Shown here: one piece after another, positions 24,422 through 33,403 of the stretch
How the letters are laid out: each line of letters begins with the position of its first letter
How positions within the stretch are numbered: the first letter of the stretch is position 1
Assembly: GCF_023516595.1 (NCBI RefSeq)
Contig: NZ_JAMGBG010000001.1
Coordinates: forward strand, 496,001-560,000
Length of the DNA: 64,000 nt
Direction: 5' to 3'
Origin: Streptomyces neyagawaensis
GTDB taxonomy: Bacteria > Actinomycetota > Actinomycetes > Streptomycetales > Streptomycetaceae
Notes under the pieces: model-generated
Seen by the model: only the letters and a program-made list of their open reading frames with translations
What the model was told of the DNA's origin: nothing
Databases searched by the model: none
Program-made: the position numbers and the translations under genes

Positions 24422-24771
24422 GCCCCCATGCAACCCGATACCTCGGACAGTCAGCCACCTCACCCCACGCGACCCCTCCCTCACAAGCAGCCACGGGCGA
24501 TGTGCCGCCCCCGATCGACACGTCAACAGCGCGTTGCCACCCGCCACCCGGGGCGTTGCCGACGACTCCCACGGGGCGGGGATATAAACGGTGGATCACC
24601 ACAAAACCGCCAGTGGCCCCAATTGCTCGTTGCCGCAACCAAGTTCGCCAGGAAGAATTGAGGTCCGCTCCCCGCACGGCCCACCGGTGAACCGGTAGGG
24701 CTTCTGCTGCGGCGTGCGCTCCCCCAGTCCGACCCCGCCCGCAGTGTGGGCGCGTAGCCGAAGGGAGGATC
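24422..24771. other. divergent intergenic region
   Basis: The region lies between recQ and the plus-strand hypothetical gene. It holds the 31-bp recQ-start repeat (24419-24449), a plus-strand GATATAAAC at about 24580 that could be a -10 element, and the 12-bp near-palindrome CCGGTGAACCGG. No gene is supported. Confidence 0.4.
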
Positions 24772-25398
24772 GTGACCTTCGGATTCGCTCCGTCCTCGGC
24801 GGCCTCCATGTCGACGTCTGCCGACCTGTCCGCCGCTTCCGCCAACCGGTTGCTCGAGCCCGCGGAATGGGCCGCCGCGGGGATTCCGCTGCTGCGTAAT
24901 CCCCGGGAGGTCGTCAGCGGACTGCACGCGCGCCACGAGCCGCGGCCCGCGACGGCGGTCATCGCCGTCCTGGACCCCGACGAACGGCTGCGGGCGAGCG
25001 CCTCGTTCATCAGGCGACCGGCTCCGGCGGACGGCTGGATGTTCCGTAACGCGCTCCTCGCGCAGCTGCGCCGGGTCATCCCGCACGACCTGCGCCGGCG
25101 TGCGCCGGTCCGGACGGCCGTCCTGCTGTACTGCCGTGACGGGGACGCGCGTTGGACGGAGGAGGACGGGGCGTGGATGTGGGGCCTGCGGGACGCCTGC
25201 ACCCTGCACGGACTGCGCTGCGGGGCGTACATCACGCTGACGCGTGACGGCTGGCAGGTCCTCGGCGAGGGCCGCGGTGGCCGTCGCCCCCACGCGGACT
25301 CACCGACCGAGCCGTTCGCCACGGCCATGGCACCGCCGCCGATACCGCGCACCGGCGGGGTGGCCTCCGAGGTACTGCGCCGAGCGGCGGCCCGCTGA
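24772..25398 (+). CDS. conserved hypothetical protein
   Basis: The protein is 208 aa from a GTG with AGGGAGG three bases upstream. The N-terminal 30 residues are Ser/Ala-rich. The centre (AVIAVLDPDERLRASASFIRR, VRTAVLLYCRDGD, WGLRDACTLHGLRCGAYITLTRDGW) looks like a small alpha/beta domain without a catalytic motif I recognise. It is divergent from recQ, next to core genes, and likely a conserved Streptomyces protein of unknown function. Confidence 0.75.
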   Translation: MTFGFAPSSAASMSTSADLSAASANRLLEPAEWAAAGIPLLRNPREVVSGLHARHEPRPATAVIAVLDPDERLRASASFIRRPAPADGWMFRNALLAQLRRVIPHDLRRRAPVRTAVLLYCRDGDARWTEEDGAWMWGLRDACTLHGLRCGAYITLTRDGWQVLGEGRGGRRPHADSPTEPFATAMAPPPIPRTGGVASEVLRRAAAR

Positions 25399-25695
25399 CC
25401 CGGGGCCTTCGGGCCCTCCCGTCACGCCGGGCCCGGCGGCGCCGGCACACTTCAGGCCACGCACGCGCCCCCACACACCCCCACACCCCACGGGGCGCTC
25501 GCGTATGCGCACGCCTACGGGTACGTGCACCCGCGTGCCCGCACGCGTAGGGCGCGCGGGCACGCGAAACACCCCGCCGGCACGCCGAAGCGCCCCGTCG
25601 CGGGGTGTGGCCGTCACCGCGCCCCGGGGGCCGTGACGGGCACGCGTCGCTCCCCGGTGTGCCCTGGCGGGCCTACCGGGAGGGTCCGCGGTCGT

Positions 25696-26301
25696 TCAGA
25701 CTCCGGCGCCCAGCACCGCGTTGATCTTCTGCGGGTCGCCGCAGACGATCAGCAGCGCACGCGCCCGGCCGAGAGCCTGGGGCAGTGTCTGCGCGGCGAG
25801 GGCCTCGGTGCCGCCGTTGACGGCAACCACGACCACGGGACGCGGCGCGGCCCGCCCGACGGCGGAGGCGTCGGCGTAGAACACGTCGTCACCCGCGTCG
25901 TGCTGGGCCCAGTACGCGCTCTCCCCGAAGGACAGCTCGTGGGCGGCCCACGGGTGCTGCTCACCGGTGGTGATCACCAGTACGTCACCGGGGGCGCGCC
26001 CCGACTCCAGCAGCAGGTCGACGGCTTCCTCCGCGGCGTCCAGCGCGCCCTCGACCGAGGCCGGGAGCAGCTGGATCTGCGGGGTGGCGGCCGGAGCGGA
26101 CGGCCCGGGCTTGGCCGCGGTGTGCGACGCGCGCTGGGCCGGCACCGGCCGGGCAGGACCCGGACGGCCGGGACGCGGCGGGGCCGCGGGACGGGGTCCG
26201 GGTACGGGACGAGGGGTCGGCGCGACGCGGCCGCTGGCCGGAGTGGCGCGCGGACCCTGGGCACTCTCGTGAATCTGAGGCTCCTCGGGAATGAGAGGCA
26301 T
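25696..26301 (-). CDS. conserved hypothetical protein with Pro-rich linker
   Basis: The protein is about 201 aa if it starts at MPLIPEEPQIHE; an in-frame ATG at 26352, just 18 bases after the rnhB stop, would add 17 residues. Residues 15-75 are Pro/Arg/Ala-rich. The C-terminal 120 residues form a compact domain (SVEGALDAAEEAVDLLLESG, DVLVITTGEQHPWAAHELSFGESAYWAQHDAGDDVFYADA, VVVVAVNGG, ALLIVCGDPQKINAVLG). No catalytic motif is recognised. It is co-directional with and close to rnhB, so probably one operon. The 25399-25695 gap to its right is GC-rich with a weak inverted repeat near 25590-25610 that may terminate both convergent genes. Confidence 0.75.
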   Translation of the reverse strand: MPLIPEEPQIHESAQGPRATPASGRVAPTPRPVPGPRPAAPPRPGRPGPARPVPAQRASHTAAKPGPSAPAATPQIQLLPASVEGALDAAEEAVDLLLESGRAPGDVLVITTGEQHPWAAHELSFGESAYWAQHDAGDDVFYADASAVGRAAPRPVVVVAVNGGTEALAAQTLPQALGRARALLIVCGDPQKINAVLGAGV

Positions 26302-26369
26302 GAGCTGATGTTTATCAAACGCCGCGACGACTCGCGTCAGCGGGTGGCACATGAGTGCGAACGAATCCG

Positions 26370-27071
26370 TCAGAAATCGAAGCCGAGCTGACCCTCGATC
26401 TCCGGAACGCTTCCGTCCGCCCAGTTGCGGGCCTTCTTGAGGTGCCGCCACTGGGGCAGCGCATCAAGATACGCCCACGACAACCGGTGGTGCGGGGTGG
26501 GCCCCCGCTCCGCCAGAGCGGCCTTGTGCACGGGCGACGGATAGCCGGCGTTGGCCGCAAAACCGAAGTCTGCATGCTCGACACCCAGTTCGGCCATCAT
26601 TTTGTCGCGCCGAACCTTGGCGATCACCGAGGCCGCCGCGACGGCGACGCAGGACTGGTCGCCCTTGATCACCGTACGGACGCGCCAGGGCGAACCGAGG
26701 TAGTCGTGCTTGCCGTCGAGTATGACCGCGTCGGGACGCACCGGGAGCGCGTCCAGGGCCCGTACGGCGGCGAGCCGCAGCGCGGCCGTCATCCCCAGGT
26801 CGTCGATCTCCTCCGGGGAGGCGTGACCGAGGGCGTACGAGGTCACCCACTTCAGCAGTTCCTCGGCGAGCGCCTCGCGGCGCTTGATCGTCAGGAGCTT
26901 GGAGTCGGTGAGGCCCTCGGGCGGTCGGCGCAGTCCGGTGATCGCCGCGCAGACGGTGACGGGGCCGGCCCACGCACCTCGCCCCACCTCGTCGACACCG
27001 GCAATGACCTTCGCTCCGGTCGTGGCGCGCAGGGAGCGCTCGACGGTGTGTGTAGGTGGTTCGTACGGCAT
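26370..27071 (-). CDS. rnhB: ribonuclease HII
   Basis: The enzyme (233 aa) removes ribonucleotides from DNA:RNA hybrids and misincorporated rNMPs. The family's acidic residues are seen in [17 protein letters not shown] (D, E), VILDGKHD (D) and the DQSC-x5[10 protein letters not shown] segment. [21 protein letters not shown] is typical of actinobacterial RNase HII. Length and start ([16 protein letters not shown]) are normal for the family. It lies between a hypothetical gene downstream and the TetR gene upstream on the same strand. Confidence 0.95.
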   Translation of the reverse strand: MPYEPPTHTVERSLRATTGAKVIAGVDEVGRGAWAGPVTVCAAITGLRRPPEGLTDSKLLTIKRREALAEELLKWVTSYALGHASPEEIDDLGMTAALRLAAVRALDALPVRPDAVILDGKHDYLGSPWRVRTVIKGDQSCVAVAAASVIAKVRRDKMMAELGVEHADFGFAANAGYPSPVHKAALAERGPTPHHRLSWAYLDALPQWRHLKKARNWADGSVPEIEGQLGFDF

Positions 27072-27152
27072 GGCGCCCTTAGCCTACGCCGCCCGCGAGG
27101 TGGTGCGACACCCAGGTTCCCGGGGCGGTCGCGGCCCGGCGCCGGGGCCGGT

Positions 27153-27776
27153 TCAGGCGCCCGGCGAGCGCAGCAGCGGCACCATCAACTGGTCGATCAT
27201 CTCCGCCATCTCCTGCTCGCTCCATTCGCTTCCGCACACCTTCGAGCGGTACATCATCATGGCGGGAATAGCGTCGAGGACATAGCCGTTGGCCGCGTCG
27301 GGGCGGACTTCGCCGCGCCGGATTCCGCGCTCCAGGACCTCCCGCAGCAGTTTCACCGTGGGCTCGACGACCCCCTCGATGATCACCGTGTGGAAGCGCT
27401 CTGCCTGGAGGGTGTCGCATTCGTGAATCACCGACCGCAGGGCGAACCCGGGGCGCGAGAACATCGCCTCGCGGGCCTGGCGGCAGAGTTCCAGGAGGTC
27501 GTCACGTACGTTTCCGCGGTCCGGCGCCTCGTCGAAGCGGGGCAGCCCGGCCTGGAGCGCGTCGGCCACGAGGTCCTCCTTGGACGGCCAGCGCCGGTAG
27601 ACCGCGGCCTTGCCCGTCTGGGCGCCGGCGGCGACGCCCTCCATGGTGAGGCCGTTCCAGCCGACCGTACTGAGCTGATCCAGCGCGGCATCGAGGATCG
27701 CGCGCTCGAGTACGGCGCCGCGCCGACGCGGGGAGGCCGTCTGAGCGGGAGCGGCCGTCCAGCGCGAAGTGACCAT
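27153..27776 (-). CDS. TetR-family repressor of the divergent efflux gene
   Basis: The protein is 207 aa from the ATG at 27776 with GGAG eight bases upstream. The N-terminal helix-turn-helix is LERAILDAALDQLSTVGWNGLTMEGVAAGAQTGKAAVYRRWPSKEDLVADAL. The C-terminal ligand-binding domain ends SEQEMAEMIDQLMVPLL. It is transcribed divergently from an MFS drug exporter, with two palindromic operators between them, which is the classic autoregulated efflux arrangement. The inducer is unknown. Confidence 0.92.
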   Translation of the reverse strand: MVTSRWTAAPAQTASPRRRGAVLERAILDAALDQLSTVGWNGLTMEGVAAGAQTGKAAVYRRWPSKEDLVADALQAGLPRFDEAPDRGNVRDDLLELCRQAREAMFSRPGFALRSVIHECDTLQAERFHTVIIEGVVEPTVKLLREVLERGIRRGEVRPDAANGYVLDAIPAMMMYRSKVCGSEWSEQEMAEMIDQLMVPLLRSPGA

Positions 27777-27857
27777 CTGTGTTTCTCCGTTGAGCCTGGG
27801 GGTGGGGATCTCGGCGGGTGCGAGCGGGCGGTCGGGGCGTGCACGGCGGCGACTTCG

Positions 27858-27924
27858 GTGAACGCTTGCGTTCACTAAGGGGGACTCACTACCGTTGACG
27901 CGACAGTGAACGCGAGCGTTCACT
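27858..27924. promoter_or_regulatory. two TetR operators
   Basis: Perfect palindromes GTGAACGCTTGCGTTCAC (27858-27875) and AGTGAACGCGAGCGTTCACT (27905-27924) differ only in their 2-base centre and are 47-48 bases apart. They lie between the TetR start (27776) and the MFS start (27948), and overlap the likely promoter TTGACG at 27895. Confidence 0.85.
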
Positions 27925-27947
27925 AAGGCACTTGTGGGGGACCCATA

Positions 27948-29495
27948 GTGACAACCTCTCCGTTGATTCAGCATCAGAAGCCGGGAGCAGCCCGCCGGGA
28001 GGGGCATCCCGGCATCGCGCTCACGGTCATCGCGGCCTGCCAACTCATGGTGGTACTGGACGCGACGATTGTGAACATCGCCCTCCCGCACATTCAAGAG
28101 TCGCTCAAGTTCAGCACCACCGACCTGACATGGGTGGTCAGCGCGTACACGCTGACGTTCGGCGGGCTGCTGCTCCTGGGGGGCAGGGCCGGGGACATCC
28201 TCGGTCGCCGCCGGGTCTTCATGACCGGCATCCTCGTCTTCACGCTCGCCTCGCTCCTCGGCGGTCTCGCCCAGGAGCCCTGGCAGTTGCTGGCCGCGCG
28301 CGCCCTCCAGGGGGTGGGTGGCGCGATCGCGTCGCCGACCTCGCTGGCGCTGATCACCACGACGTTCCCGGAAGGGCCCGAGCGGAACCGGGCGTTCGGG
28401 GTGTTCGCCGCGGTCTCGGCGGGTGGCGGCGCCATCGGTCTGCTGGCGGGCGGCATGCTCACCGAATGGCTCGACTGGCGGTGGGTGCTCTTCGTCAACG
28501 TGCCCATCGGTGTGCTGATCGCCGTGCTCGCGCCGATGTACATCAGCGAGTCGGAGCGGCACCCCGGACGGTTCGACATAGCGGGCGCGCTCACCTCGAC
28601 GGCCGGTATGGCGTCCCTGGTGTACGGCTTCATCCGCGCGGCCGAGGAGGGCTGGCGCGACGGCCTGACCATCGGTTCGTTCGCGGCGGCGGTGGTCCTG
28701 CTGCTGGCGTTCGGCTCCATCGAGGGCCGGGCCAAGGAGCCGATCACCCCGCTGAGGATGTTCGCCGACCGCAACCGGTCGGGCACGTACGTGATCATGC
28801 TGAGCCTGGCCGCGGCGATGTTCGGCATGTTCTTCTTCATCGTGCTGTTCGTGCAGAACGTGCTGCGGTACACGCCGATCGAGGCCGGTCTCGCCTTCCT
28901 GCCGGTGACCGTCGCGATCGTCACGGGTGCCGGTCTGTCGCAGCGGTTCCTGCCGGTGCTGGGGCCGAAGCCGTTCATGCTGGGCGGTTCGACGCTGGTG
29001 GCGCTCGGCCTCGCCTGGCAGACCCTGATCACCCCCGACAGCTCCTACGCCGGCGGTGTGCTCGGCCCGATGCTGCTGTTCGGCTTCGGCATGGGGCTGA
29101 ACTTCGTGACGCTGACCCTGACGGCCGTCTCCGGGGTCGCCCCGCACGAGGCGGGCGCGGCGTCCGGGCTGCTCAACGCCACGCAGCAGGTGGGCGGTTC
29201 GCTGGGTCTGTCCATCCTCACCACGGTCTTCGGTACGGCCAGCCGTGAGGAGGGGGAGAAGCAGGTGCGGCTGTTCATGGCGGAGGCGTCGCCCGAGCAG
29301 AAGGCCGAGTTCGCGAGGACGCAGCAGCTTCCGGCCCCCTGGAGCCATGAGGTGCTCGCCCATGGCATCGCGACGGCGTTCATCCCGGCCATCGCGATGG
29401 CCGTCCTCGCCCTGGCCACCGCCGCGGTGGTCATCAGGGTCCGCAAGAGCGACCTGGACGCCCTCGCGGGAACGGCGGGACCCACCGGAGGCTGA
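27948..29495 (+). CDS. MFS drug exporter, DHA2 (EmrB/QacA) family
   Basis: The protein is 515 aa with about fourteen membrane segments. The DHA2 signature in helix 1 is CQLMVVLDATIVNIALPHIQ, motif A is GGRAGDILGRRRVF, and motif C-like glycines are in AVSAGGGAIGLLAGG. It probably exports drugs in exchange for protons. The GTG start has GGGGGA five bases upstream. It is controlled by the divergent TetR gene. A stem of 11 bp (29511-29521 with 29548-29558) follows the stop. Confidence 0.93.
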   Translation: MTTSPLIQHQKPGAARREGHPGIALTVIAACQLMVVLDATIVNIALPHIQESLKFSTTDLTWVVSAYTLTFGGLLLLGGRAGDILGRRRVFMTGILVFTLASLLGGLAQEPWQLLAARALQGVGGAIASPTSLALITTTFPEGPERNRAFGVFAAVSAGGGAIGLLAGGMLTEWLDWRWVLFVNVPIGVLIAVLAPMYISESERHPGRFDIAGALTSTAGMASLVYGFIRAAEEGWRDGLTIGSFAAAVVLLLAFGSIEGRAKEPITPLRMFADRNRSGTYVIMLSLAAAMFGMFFFIVLFVQNVLRYTPIEAGLAFLPVTVAIVTGAGLSQRFLPVLGPKPFMLGGSTLVALGLAWQTLITPDSSYAGGVLGPMLLFGFGMGLNFVTLTLTAVSGVAPHEAGAASGLLNATQQVGGSLGLSILTTVFGTASREEGEKQVRLFMAEASPEQKAEFARTQQLPAPWSHEVLAHGIATAFIPAIAMAVLALATAAVVIRVRKSDLDALAGTAGPTGG

Positions 29496-29510
29496 CCGCC
29501 ACCCGCCGAC

Positions 29511-29558
29511 GCCGGACCACGACCCAGGCCAAGCCCGAGGCAGGGGCCGTGGTCCGGC
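29511..29558. terminator. terminator after the MFS exporter gene
   Basis: GCCGGACCACG pairs with its complement across a 26-base loop, 15 bases after the stop. Confidence 0.65.
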
Positions 29559-29636
29559 GCACGGGGCAGGCCAGGGGACTCACGCACCTGCCTCAGCGGA
29601 CCAAGGGATCCGGCGCCCACCACGCACCTGCTTGCC

Positions 29637-31412
29637 TCAGCGGCCGAACGGCTCCGGCTCCCACCTCGACTCGCCGCAGGTCGGCCCACTCGGAGGCCCG
29701 CTCACCTCGGCCGCCACCGGCCGTTCCGCAAGGATGCGCCGGGCCTCGGCCTCTCCCCAGCTCGTGGCGTACCAGGGCGTGTCCCGCTCCTCGTCCAGTT
29801 CGGCGGCGATGTCCCGCAGCGCGCACGAGCGCATCGGCTCCTCGAGCCGGTCGAGGACGGGTACGGCGTCGGCGGACAGCCCCCTCGCGTACTCCAGGTC
29901 GAACCGGCCCGTGCTCTCGTACCGCTGGACGTTGCGCTCGGCGATCAGCTCGTCCGGCGACACGAACCCGAACGCGAGCACCCCGGCGAGCGCGCTGACC
30001 GCGACGGCCCGCGGCAGCAGACGGGCACCCCACACCCCGGCCGCGATGATGAACACGATGACCAGGCCGAGCCACAGCTCCACGGCCACCACCGAGATCC
30101 TCAGTCGCGTCAGCCCATAGGCCTCCACATACATGTCCATACGGCGCACAGCGGATGCCACGACAACGAGCGCCAGCGCGCAGAGGGTTCCCAGCACGGC
30201 CCGCACGAGCGTGCGGTCACTCGATCGGGTACGCGGCGCCCAGCGCAGCGCCACGACGATGACGGCCAGGGTGAGCAAGGTGGCGGTGAGCAGCTGCCAG
30301 AAGCCCTGCCGCGCGTACTGGGCGTAGGTCAGCCCGGTCTGTGCCAGCACGGCGTCGTAGCCTCCGAAGAGCACGGCGAGCTGGACGGCGTTGAAGGCGG
30401 CGAAGAGGACGATCAGTCCGATCAGCGGGAGCGCCCACTCGACACGACCGCGGGCCACTCCGCCGGGCACCTGGACCCGGTCCCAGCGGGTCGGCGCAGC
30501 GGCCGTGCGGGCCGCGGCGAGTGTCCCGAAGAGGCCCAGCATGAAAAGCAGGACCCGCCAGGGCCCGTCCTCGGTGGAGACGTCCGGCACCAGGGCGCCG
30601 AGGAGGTCGGCGAAGGCGGCGTCCGCCTGGGCGAACAGCACGCCGAAGACCAGCAGCAGCCCCGCGGCCACGGCGAGCGACCGCAGCGCGGGCCCCACCT
30701 TGCTCCGGTCGCCGCCCGCGCGTTCCCGCAGCCCCTGCCAGGCCCAGGCGGGTCCGGTGACCACCGCCGTGAACACGCCGACGGGGCCGAACAGGACGGC
30801 CGGCCAGGTGCGGCCGCCGTGCAGGGCGAGCGAGCCCGCCGCGAGCGCGGTGACGACGGCGAGGAACGAGGGCCACTCGGCGGCCCGCACGGAGGGCACG
30901 ACCAGCAGGGCGAGCCCTCCCGCGCCCCACACGAGCGACCAGGCGCGGGGCCGCCGGCCGGCCCGTCGCCCGGCGAAGTACACGGCCAGCGTCGCGGGCA
31001 CGGCGACAACCAGCAGGTTGACCGCCATCCCGTCCCCGAGCAGCAGCATGCTGAGCAGCCCGGTGGCCAGCGCGGCCCAGAGCGTCGCGGTACGGATCGG
31101 CGCGGGCTCCTCGACACCGGGCCCAGCCGCACGTGGCGGCGGAGACGCTGCCCCACCGCTCGCCGTCCCAGACCCGGCAACCGAGCGCGTCGACTCCGAC
31201 GGGGTGACCGACCCCGCAGACGCCTGCTCAGCGGCCGAACGCTCCGCCGTCGGATCCCCCGCGTCCCCTACGTCCGCGGCATCTGCCGCGGCCTCCCTGG
31301 ACGCCTGCGCGGGCGCAGCCGCATCCGAGCCGCGCTGCTCGCCCGAGGCTCGCGCCCGGGGCGTTCGCCCTTCGGACCCGGGCGTTGTCGGCGTGGACGG
31401 TGGTTCGGACAC
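29637..31412 (-). CDS. DUF4173 multi-pass membrane protein
   Basis: The protein is about 591 aa from a GTG at 31412 with AGGGGG four bases upstream. Residues 1-100 are Ala/Ser/Glu-rich and predicted disordered. From about residue 105 (TATLWAALATGLLSMLLLG) to 505 there are at least ten hydrophobic segments, with the DUF4173-type YDAVLAQTGLTYAQYARQGFWQLLTATLLTL. The C-terminal 90 residues are hydrophilic (LERLEEP-like region, DEERDTPWYATSWGEAEARRIL) and probably cytoplasmic. The function is not established. A degenerate copy of the last codons lies just beyond the stop at about 29590. Confidence 0.85.
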   Translation of the reverse strand: MSEPPSTPTTPGSEGRTPRARASGEQRGSDAAAPAQASREAAADAADVGDAGDPTAERSAAEQASAGSVTPSESTRSVAGSGTASGGAASPPPRAAGPGVEEPAPIRTATLWAALATGLLSMLLLGDGMAVNLLVVAVPATLAVYFAGRRAGRRPRAWSLVWGAGGLALLVVPSVRAAEWPSFLAVVTALAAGSLALHGGRTWPAVLFGPVGVFTAVVTGPAWAWQGLRERAGGDRSKVGPALRSLAVAAGLLLVFGVLFAQADAAFADLLGALVPDVSTEDGPWRVLLFMLGLFGTLAAARTAAAPTRWDRVQVPGGVARGRVEWALPLIGLIVLFAAFNAVQLAVLFGGYDAVLAQTGLTYAQYARQGFWQLLTATLLTLAVIVVALRWAPRTRSSDRTLVRAVLGTLCALALVVVASAVRRMDMYVEAYGLTRLRISVVAVELWLGLVIVFIIAAGVWGARLLPRAVAVSALAGVLAFGFVSPDELIAERNVQRYESTGRFDLEYARGLSADAVPVLDRLEEPMRSCALRDIAAELDEERDTPWYATSWGEAEARRILAERPVAAEVSGPPSGPTCGESRWEPEPFGR

Positions 31413-31683
31413 GGGACCCCCTCCCCCGACCGGCCCGCTTCCGCCAACCGCCGGCGGCATGCCGCTGCGGCGGAAGGGTCGGGGGCCGGTGTCTCGGCGC
31501 CGCACATCGTCAAGATCAACAGCGGCGTGCCGGACAGGCTATGCGGCTCGCCCGGCCATGACAGAGACCGAGAAGCACTCTGTGGCACGCCTGTGACACT
31601 TGAGGCGGTTGTGACGATCGAGCCCCGGGAAGCGGGCCGCCGCCACGCGACCGCCTCGCCGAATCGGATCCCTCCAGCCGGAA

Positions 31684-32589
31684 CTACCGCACAGGCGCCC
31701 AGTCCGGCAGGGCCTCTGTCTGGTCCACCCATCCCTCGGGAGGCGCCCCGCCCTTGCCGCCGGCGGCGACCACTCCCCCGACGATCGCGCAGGTCGTGTC
31801 GACGTCACCGCCGGCCTGGGCGGTGGTCCAGAACGCCGTCTCGTAGTCACCGAGGGCGCGCGCGGCCGACCACAGCGCGAATGGCACGGTGTCGTGCGCC
31901 GTCGTACGCCGGCCACACCCCAATACGGCCGCGACCGTGTCCGCGTCGGCGTAGTCGAGCATGTCCCGGGCACGCCGCAGCCCCGCGCCGACGGCGCTCT
32001 TCGGGACGAGCGCGATGACCCCGTCGAGCAGCGCCGCGGCGGTCGGCGGCCCCGCCGGGTCGGCCGCCAGGGCGGCGGCCGCGGCGACGGCCATGGCACC
32101 GACGACGGCCTCGCGGTGCTGGTGCGTGGGGTACGCCGAGATCTCCGCCTGGTGCGTCGCCTGCTCGGGGTCGTCGGCGTACCAGGCGCCCAGCGGAGCG
32201 ATCCGCATGGCCGCGCCGTTGCCCCATGATCCCTGGCCGTTGAAGAGGGCGGAGGCCAGTTCACGCCAGTCGCCGCCCTCGCGGACCAGCCGCAGCAGAC
32301 GGTTGACCGCGGGCCCGTAGCCCCGGTCGAAGTCGTGGTGGACGGCGAAGGAGCGGGCGAGCTCGTCCTGGTCGATCCGCTGGTGGGCGGCGAGGACGGC
32401 CACGACGGAACAGGCCATCTCGGTGTCGTCGGTCCACTGCCAGGGGCCGGGCGGCGTCTCACGGCGCTTGAGCAGCGGATAGTTCACCGGCACGAAGTAC
32501 TGCGAGCCCAGCGCGTCCCCCACCGCGAGTCCGCGCAGGCTGGCCAGGGCGCGCTCCAGGCGGCCGTCGGGAGAGGAGTCAGCGGTCAT
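31684..32589 (-). CDS. ADP-ribosylglycohydrolase family protein
   Basis: The protein is 301 aa with the DraG/ARH fold. Magnesium-site motifs are WQWTDDTEMAC (residues about 50-60) and AQAGGDVDTTCAIVGGVV near the C-terminus, with GLAVGDALGSQYF at the start and GNGAAMRIAPLG in the middle. Enzymes of this family remove ADP-ribose from proteins or small molecules. It lies twelve bases after the phosphoglycerate-mutase-like gene on the same strand, so the two probably form an operon. The 31413-31683 region to the right of it holds no gene I can support. Confidence 0.92.
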   Translation of the reverse strand: MTADSSPDGRLERALASLRGLAVGDALGSQYFVPVNYPLLKRRETPPGPWQWTDDTEMACSVVAVLAAHQRIDQDELARSFAVHHDFDRGYGPAVNRLLRLVREGGDWRELASALFNGQGSWGNGAAMRIAPLGAWYADDPEQATHQAEISAYPTHQHREAVVGAMAVAAAAALAADPAGPPTAAALLDGVIALVPKSAVGAGLRRARDMLDYADADTVAAVLGCGRRTTAHDTVPFALWSAARALGDYETAFWTTAQAGGDVDTTCAIVGGVVAAGGKGGAPPEGWVDQTEALPDWAPVR

Positions 32590-32601
32590 CGCCCTGCCAC
32601 T

Positions 32602-33261
32602 CTAACTGGTGGCCCCGTACCATTCCGGGTCACGCCAGCGGTCGAAGGGCCGGTCGATGGTGTACTTGCCGTTCTCCCCGAGCACGAGCATCCGCATCTC
32701 CGCGTTGCCCGGGTTCGACAGCGACTCGAATTCGGCGACCGTCCAGTGGAACCAGCGCATGCAGAACAGCCGCATGGCGAGCCCATGGGTCACGATCAGG
32801 ACGTTCGGCGGGTGGTTGGGGTCCTCGAAACTTCGGAACAGGCTCTCCAGGAAGTTGCCGACCCGGTCGTACACGTCGGCTCCGGACTCCCCCTGTGCGA
32901 AGCGGTAGAAGAAATGGCCGTACGCGTCCCGGTAGGCCTTCTGGAGGCGCACCTGCTCGGGGTCCTGCCAGTTGCCCCAGTCCTGCTCCCGCAGGCGGGG
33001 CTCCTCGCGTACGCGCACCTGCTCGGGGTCCAGATGGAAGGCCTGGAAGGTCTCGTGCGTCCGGCGGTACGGGGAGACGTAGACGCTGACCCGCTCCCGG
33101 CCGAACAGCTCCCGGAGCCGTTTACCGGTCTCCTCGGCCTGCTGCCAGCCCAGATCGGTGAGGGCCAGAGCATGGTCGGGCTCACGTTCGTACACGGTGT
33201 CATCAACATTGCCCGTTGACTCGCCGTGCCGGACAAGGACGATGCGCCGTGGTCGTGCCAT
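32602..33261 (-). CDS. histidine phosphatase family protein
   Basis: The protein is 219 aa. The catalytic RHG motif is at the N-terminus (IVLVRHGESTGN, H12). The second arginine is in YVSPYRRTHET, the acid in LREQDWGNW, and the second histidine in VLIVTHGLAMRLF. It belongs to the phosphoglycerate-mutase-like branch that dephosphorylates small substrates or proteins. The substrate is not predictable. It is upstream of the ADP-ribosylglycohydrolase gene with a 12-base gap. Confidence 0.92.
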   Translation of the reverse strand: MARPRRIVLVRHGESTGNVDDTVYEREPDHALALTDLGWQQAEETGKRLRELFGRERVSVYVSPYRRTHETFQAFHLDPEQVRVREEPRLREQDWGNWQDPEQVRLQKAYRDAYGHFFYRFAQGESGADVYDRVGNFLESLFRSFEDPNHPPNVLIVTHGLAMRLFCMRWFHWTVAEFESLSNPGNAEMRMLVLGENGKYTIDRPFDRWRDPEWYGATS

Positions 33262-33403
33262 GCCAAAACCCTAAGGGGCACGGGGCAGTAACGAGCACCT
33301 GTCCGGGGCACCTACGGCGTAGATCACACGGATCCTGACAGTCCGGTTTCCGGGCCCCACCCGAGTCCGGATCTCCGACGTCCCAGGCAGGCCCCTCTCG
33401 GCG

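Noticed and set aside
6441..24771. Integrative element or prophage
   Set aside because: No integrase, transposase, tRNA attachment site or phage gene was seen; the cluster looks inserted but the vehicle is not visible.
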